This document shows, in pieces, positions 58,508-64,000 of a stretch of 64,000 bases of DNA; the stretch's first letter is position 1, and every line of letters begins with the position of its first letter. Source of the DNA: Trametopsis cervina (Eukaryota; Basidiomycota; Agaricomycetes; Polyporales; Irpicaceae); assembly GCA_022385755.1 (NCBI GenBank), contig MU278367.1, positions 124,001-188,000 on the forward strand, given 5' to 3'. Below the pieces are notes generated by a model. That model was not told the origin of the DNA, searched no databases, and saw only the letters and a list, made by a program, of their open reading frames with translations. The translations under genes and the position numbers were made by a program.

Positions 58508-58753
58508 ATCCACCATACTTCCCGGGCATCATAGTCAGGAGGCCATGCACGATCCGGTGAATTAAGTGTCCCTGATTAACGACCAGGTAGCGAGCTATAG
58601 TGAGTCCTCTTTCTGGTTATCCGCTTTTCTTAGCCTTTTATGCGAAGCCGCCGGTAAGCGCGCGATCTTCCGCAGTCTTCCTTCTGACAGTCGTATCCTC
58701 ATAAGTAGGCCGTCTTTGAGCCCACTTTGCATCCTAGAATCCTTTCTTGCGCC

Positions 58754-60416
58754 ATGTCATCCGACGCCCCGGTCGTCCATCCTGAGCATAGACTCGCAAG
58801 ATGTCCCCAGCCTGATAACACAGCGGTAGGGCCGGTTGCATGGTCATTCGTTGTTCTGCTCCATATTCTAGGTAGGCCCACTTCTGGTATTCTATATGCC
58901 TTCTACCTATACTCATGTTACTTGCCTCCCAGGCACATGCGCTATCGCGGTATTCCTGACCATCCGTGTCAGATCAGATGACTTCAGTTCGCTTAGCAAA
59001 CTAAAGCAGATCAGCGTCCCCCGGTTGTCGCTGGTAATAGCGTTTGCGTTCTCGTAAGTTCAGCATTCATTCTACTTGCCCCTGTTGATCGGTGCTGAGC
59101 AGTATACATGCAGATGGCTGTATTGTGTCACTAGTACGTCTCATGTTCATTAATCGTCAGTCTTGGTATCATCGTCGATTTCTTGTGGATAGCTGGGGTT
59201 CTGGTACAAGGCGTTGGCCTGACCACCAATGCAAGAACGTGTGCCGCAGGTGTCCATGCGAGTGTGATACTGTATGGTTTCTCTAAAGTCTTCATATATG
59301 TTTTTCTCGGTACGTAACGTGCCGTTCCTTACATGGCGCAAGCTCACAGTGATGAACAATAGCGGAGAAAGTTCATGTTGTGTGGGCACCAAGCACTGGG
59401 AGACCACGCCATGCGTCTCCGGTGTACCTGACGTGCATGGCTTTGGTAGCTATATATATCGTAATTATCTCCAATTTACTCGTCAGTGAGTAATACTGGC
59501 AGTTGTGTCGCACAGACGTTTACTCCTATCATTCAGTGTCCAGATCCGGCTTGAATAACAAGGCACAGTGCATTGTGGGAATGCAGACGGCTGGGACGTA
59601 CATGTTATTGGGGGTTGACATGTATGTTGCGCTCGTAATTCTCCTCGCAGAGCGATCTTAGCGCATCTTCCAGTTTTATCAGCGTTACATTGACTAGCCT
59701 CTTCATCTGGCCGTTATGGAGACATAACTTCCGCAGCCCACTGCTCAGACGGGTGACCGCGAGGTCAATGACGGCCACTCTTATCACGCTCCCGACATCT
59801 TGTGTGAATATGGGTGTCCTGGCATGGCACCACTCTGAAGAACTGGGATGGGCGTTCGTCATATCTTGGGAGGCCGACGTGCGTGCTTTTACATCCTTGT
59901 AGTGGACTTTCGTTGCTCATAGCATCCTTCCTCCCGAGACAGCTTCTGATTGGGGCATTCGCACTGTTCTGGCTGACATCTGGCTCGGGGCTGAGACCAT
60001 CTGCATCCATGCAGCACCTACCAGACCTCCTGAACGAAAATGGCCATCGTGACCACGAGACCCAACGCCAGCATCAGACGAGGAACATACCGCCCTTTGT
60101 ATCATCGCCGCACGAAATAATGGTGGCGGGCGCGGGGTGTTATCCGTCTTCGAACTCCACAATCTCTCGGGGATTCACAAAGACTCAGGGCCTTTGCGGT
60201 AGTTATGCAAGAGACGGCCCTGTTTCTATCCCAAGTGCCGCGTTGATACGGAGACATACTCTTTGGCCCTCGTTGTCGACGCGGAGATTCCCAGCCCAGG
60301 TAAGAGGTTCAATATGGCCCAACCACTGGCATCGGCTGACGATGCTCACTGACATGTTTCGTTCTCAGAGACGCGATTTTAGCACGGAATTTCCCATTGA
60401 TGTTCATACCCTTTGA
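58754..60416 (+). CDS. Seven-transmembrane protein of a basidiomycete family
   Basis: Eight exons (58754-58871, 58933-59053, 59161-59309, 59363-59485, 59537-59621, 59683-59878, 59943-60299, 60369-60416) give 398 residues. Seven hydrophobic segments are visible: AWSFVVLLHILGTCAIAVFL, RLSLVIAFAFSLGIIVDFLW, a third through ASVILYGFSKVFIYVFL, YLTCMALVAIYIVIII, GTYMLLGVDIVTLTSLFIW, TATLITLPTSCVNMGVLAW and LLIGAFALFWLTSG. The N-terminus is short and outside-like; the C-terminal 110 residues are basic and disordered. The shape is GPCR-like, and the order matches an uncharacterised family common in mushroom genomes. It is not Ste3-like by motif. Ligand and role unknown. Acceptors at 59536 and 59682 were chosen to keep frame. 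Confidence 0.8.
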
Positions 60417-60949
60417 CTTAGAATCAGCATCTTTCCGAGATGGGATGGGGTTGTTCTGCTCTCTTTTCTGGGAGGCCAGCGGTTTATACCCATCGCGAAT
60501 ATACGACTCAATGTGCACAGCGCAGTCTTACACAAGTTGGCACGATCATCAGTCCAAATAGTGTTGACGATTACATACCGCCCTTAGCGCATACTGTAGT
60601 GTTACTTCAACCATACATAGCTGCATTCGCCTCCGTGAATAAGTACGTGCACCTGGAGACGGCAGACCAATCCTGCAGCGTTGATCGGATGGCCAAACCG
60701 AGGACAATCTCTTCCACTTGACCCACGTGGTGAAGGCGCTTAGTTTAAACCATTACAATGGCCTATGCTCGACCTGTCCCTTTGACCACCACCTCTCCCC
60801 TCCTCCCATAAATTCCCGCCTACGTGCCCGACATAACTAGAAAGCAGGACCCATAGATCTCACATTGCTGTACATCGCGATATCTCTGCCCAGCTCAAGT
60901 ATTACACACCCTCTCCGATCGGACACTCGACCTCACGCCACTCTGCGAG
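60417..60949. other. Intergenic region upstream of ELL-like gene
   Basis: Same-strand gap between the 7-TM and ELL-like genes. A pyrimidine-rich run near 60780-60815 may be promoter. No gene seen. Confidence 0.45.
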
Positions 60950-63336
60950 ATGCCCTTACCTGCGAACGGTGTACTGTCTCTTCAAGGACATGTAGGGCCT
61001 GGAGTGACAGAGCAGTCTAAGCCAAAGCAGGCTATGGTTGTGAGGATGTCGGCGGAGACGTTTGAAGCTCTGGAAGCTCAGCCCGCTCTCCCCAAAGTCG
61101 AGGTCGAGTTTGGAGACAATCCAGTGCGTTGTCAATGGATAGAGTGAAATCGTCGGAGCTCATCGCTGTACTCTAGGGTATTTATGTGGGAGACACGTTC
61201 TTTCCCATGAGACCGCATCAGGAACACTCGCCGCACGAACTCTATATTCGCGCCGTACCGGCGAACAAGACCACGGCACCTCTAAAGTTCTACGCAAATG
61301 TGACTGGCAAGTTCATGGTTGAGCGCCAGCTCGGTGCACGGGTAGAAAATGTTGTAAGAGACAAGACGGTCGCAGCGGAGAAGCAGAGGACCGAGCGGAA
61401 GACCATCATGCTAGACGCGCCTCCCCCGACCGCGCCGCCGGTCAAGGCTGCAAAGAAGAAGGCAGTAGCGGCGAAGAAATATACAGCGATAGAAGCTAAC
61501 CGAACCCTCTCTGCATCGTCCTCTGCGCAATCATCACGAATGATATCTCCGCGTCCGCCCACGGTGCATGTGAAGGAGGCAGGCCCGTCGCGCGTTTCTC
61601 CTCGACCGGCTGCGACGACCACCAAGAAAGATGGCGAGCGTGGACGCCTTATACACTTCTTGGCATTAAATCCTCGTACTGTGAGTGAGGTGATGAAGTA
61701 CGTAGGGGGCGTGGAAGAAGGCCAGCCACCGCGCCAGGATCTCATTGAGCTGCTGAAAGCGGTGAGTTCCATGGCTATTACGCTATGTCTGTGCCCTGAT
61801 ACTGGGATATAGGTCGCTCAGCCTGTTATGAAACAAAATGCAAACGGCACGAGTCCTCGTAAGTGGCTGCTCAAGCCGAGGACGTGGCTTGAGGTCAAAC
61901 CCTACACTTTCCCCAATCTCTCTCTGCCGGAACGCCACAAGCTCGCAAAGAAGGCACAAGCTTCATTCGAGAATATCGGGCTGCCTGAATCCGACCCTAG
62001 ATGGGATGATATACGGCCTAGAACGACGGATAGCGCATCCACGTCGCGCGAAGCCCCCGGAGCAGCGAATGGTGCGACCGGCGCTGGCGACTCCAACCGC
62101 CCGGAGGGCAAAAACAAACAGATTATTGGGAAGGCAAGGGCTACGGCTGCTAACGTTCCTGCTAAGGATGAAAGCACACGTGTAATAAAGAGTGAGGGCT
62201 CGAAATTCAGAGGCGATGATGACTCCATGTCTGCGTCTGGCTCAAAGGCCTCTGCTCGAAGACTTCCTGGCTCTGGTTTCAAGATCAAAGCAGGGAGCGA
62301 CACACCTCCTGCATCGGATCTCCCGTCGGGCAGTGCGGATGCTGGAAGGAAAGCTGCTCTTCCTGAAGGTCGCTCCGCCAGGCCGGAAAAACAGGCCGTG
62401 ACTACTGTGACCAAATCATCCCACCAGGCATCATCTCTTCCCCCTCCGCCTCCTCGTGAACGTCGCCCGTCCATCGCTAGTAATGCGTCTACAACTCGTG
62501 TTCCGCAAAGCTCGAGAGACTCGAACGAGTTCGCACGGCCGGCCGACCCTGCTAAAGGACGTGCCCGTGAATCACCTGTGCCGTCCTTTGGTCAGAAGCG
62601 GAAGAAACCATTGCGGGATGAGCAAGACGCGGAGTTCTCTGAACGCGAGTCGACCGGTGGTTCTAAGAGACGTAAGACTGAGGAGGACGCCGCTGCCGAG
62701 AAGCGGAGAGAGCGCAACCTCGCGCTGCCAAAGAAACCGCCCGCACGTGAACCTTCTCCACCCCCACCACCTCGCCCGAGGCAACACAAAATAGACGAGC
62801 GTTCACCCATGCCATCCCATTCGCCATTGCCACCACCATCCCCGCGGGTCCCAGCCAAGCAGCCCCACCACGAGCGCGCTCCCTCTTTCTCTTCCAACAG
62901 GTCCCGCGACGATATCCCTCAGCGAAGTGGCTCGGCAAAATCGCGTCGCAAGTCCCCTGTGTTCACTTCGTCAGATGAAGAGAAGGAGCCGCGGCGCAGG
63001 ACGGAGATCGCTCAACGAACAGCGGACAAGCCCGTCGTTGAGGATTCTGCCATGCTAGGGACACAATACAAGAGGAAGTGGCGAAAATATTATATGCTAC
63101 ACCAGGAACATGATGCACTGGTCAACGAAATAAGAGAGCTGCTCCAAGGTGGTTCGGACGAGATTTATCTCTCTCCAGGGGATCCTGGCCTGCCGGGTGC
63201 AGATGAGCTCCGTGAGCTTAAAGAGAAACTAGACAGGGAAGAAAAGACGCTCCGAGCAATCATGGAAAAACGGGAGAGTCTCAGGAAGCTGGAGCGTGCC
63301 TCAGGGGGATCTTTGGATACACCTGATGACGCATGA
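60950..63336 (+). CDS. ELL-like RNA polymerase II elongation factor
   Basis: Exons 60950-61123, 61177-61761 and 61813-63336 give 760 residues. The N-terminus (VLSLQGHVGPG, VVRMSAETFEALEAQ, GDTFFPMRPHQEHSPHELYIRA, MVERQLGARV) fits the fungal ELL N-domain known from S. pombe Ell1. RLIHFLALNPRTVSEVMKYVGG is the winged-helix-like part. About 350 residues are disordered, rich in Ser, Pro, Lys and Arg with NLS-like SKRRKTEED. The C-terminus (YKRKWRKYYMLHQEHDALVNEIRELL ... LDREEKTLRAIMEKRESLRKLE) is a long helix pair where occludin/ELL-type homology would lie. ELL suppresses Pol II pausing, usually with EAF. The name rests on pattern recognition, so moderate certainty. Confidence 0.75.
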
Positions 63337-63524
63337 CGCATAGAGGAATTTCGCGAGGCCCTGCTATTATTTATCTGGAACATACCCTCTGACGCGCGAC
63401 TATCTCATAAAGATCTTCATACCCACCATTACCTCCGTCTTTACCGTCCGACTTCTGGCACTAAGGACAGCCACTTGTATTTTGACTCTATATCTAATGA
63501 GATTTGATGACTTGCAGTCACGGC

Positions 63525-64000
63525 TTAGTCTTTACGCTTGAACAAATAGTGACCCACGCCCCACCTGTAGGTTCCGTCAGTCCTGAGTATAACGTAGCTG
63601 AAGCAGACCAGACAACTTACTCTTCTCCGCCATTCATAGCGAAAAATTCTGCGCAAGTTAAGAAGAACACGCGGAACCTGTAAATATATCATGAGAAGCG
63701 GCTCTGTGTGTCAAGGCGAGGATATAGTGAGACCTGTAAAACATTTTCCGTCCGTGCTCGCGACCCAGTCCTTGCCGCTCCGCGTCTTGCTCTAATTCAG
63801 CAAGGCCCTTTGCGGATTTCTGGTCTTGTTTCTTGAGCCAGTCTTCACTCGTACGAGCATAGTGCCGTCCGTTGACATACCAGCTGGTCAGTAGCGTGAG
63901 ATCGTCCTGGAAATAGAGCTAGTACATCATTAAGTGACGCAGCGGTTTCGCTGCTATGAAACCAATCGCACCAGGAGATCATGGGATGGCATTGTTCCAC
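63525..64000 (-). CDS. CFA-family SAM methyltransferase, 3' part (runs off window)
   Basis: Four exon pieces (63972-64000 partial, 63734-63918, 63621-63677, 63525-63564) encode the last about 103 residues. [37 protein letters not shown] and RFRVFFLTCAEFFA are broken by introns, and the end EWGVGHYLFKRK matches the C-terminus of cyclopropane-fatty-acyl-phospholipid synthase-like methyltransferases. In fungi this group also includes sphingolipid C9-methyltransferase, but the last blocks here fit the soluble CFA-like branch better. The SAM-binding motifs and the start lie beyond 64000. Substrate cannot be read from this part. Confidence 0.85.

Noticed and set aside
1..64000. tRNA, rRNA, CRISPR and transposon signals
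   Set aside because: I scanned for B-box-like GTTCGA contexts, long direct or terminal repeats, and transposase or reverse-transcriptase motifs. No candidate held up. A tRNAscan and repeat search would be decisive.

Overview
This 64 kb window looks like nuclear DNA of an agaricomycete basidiomycete, probably a wood- or litter-decaying mushroom. Almost every gene is cut by 3 to 13 introns of about 48-75 nt with GT-AG ends. Spacing is tight and strands alternate. The gene set is fungal: Atg6/Beclin, GSH1, Rad21, Pam16, Kti12, Rpa43, a LIM-RhoGAP protein and a basidiomycete-type 7-TM protein. I rebuilt each gene by hand from ORF pieces, splice sites and reading phase. Every complete coding model below has a length divisible by three.

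Layout. 0.4-15.4 kb: WBP4-like splicing factor, caspase-like peptidase (-), Beclin/Atg6, glutamate-cysteine ligase, RraA-fold protein (-), VanZ-like membrane protein, Mmc1-like mitochondrial protein. 15.4-18.2 kb: gene-poor, with one orphan and one weak small ORF. 18.3-30.9 kb: arrestin-like protein, Rad21 cohesin kleisin (-), mitochondrial PPR protein, secreted GH16 glucanase (-), secreted aspartic protease, 3-hydroxyacyl-CoA dehydratase (-). 31.6-42.1 kb: bZIP factor (-), BTB protein, and a 1462-residue LIM-C1-RhoGAP protein (-). 42.1-44.9 kb: gene desert with a decayed HEAT-like repeat relic. 44.9-56.7 kb: RNase T2, two dispersed PSR1-type phosphatase paralogs (-), RPA43 (-) and PAM16 sharing a short divergent promoter, and a decayed kinase relic. 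57.4-64 kb: KTI12, an orphan 7-TM protein, an ELL-like elongation factor, and the 3' end of a CFA-family methyltransferase (-) that runs off the window.

Most genes are unlinked housekeeping functions: autophagy, glutathione, cohesion, Pol I and Pol II transcription, tRNA modification, mitochondrial import, very-long-chain fatty acids and polarity signalling. I found no biosynthetic cluster, transposon, CRISPR array, rRNA or convincing tRNA. The three secreted enzymes (GH16, aspartic protease, RNase T2) fit a saprotrophic life style.

The points most worth a second look are the caspase-like protein with a long uncharacterised C-terminal half, the PSR1 paralog pair with an intron difference next to a kinase relic, the HEAT-like relic, the RAD21 upstream region with an MCB-type site and a palindrome, and unusual splicing (ATG-only first exons, GC-AG introns, an 18-nt exon and a 32-nt intron).
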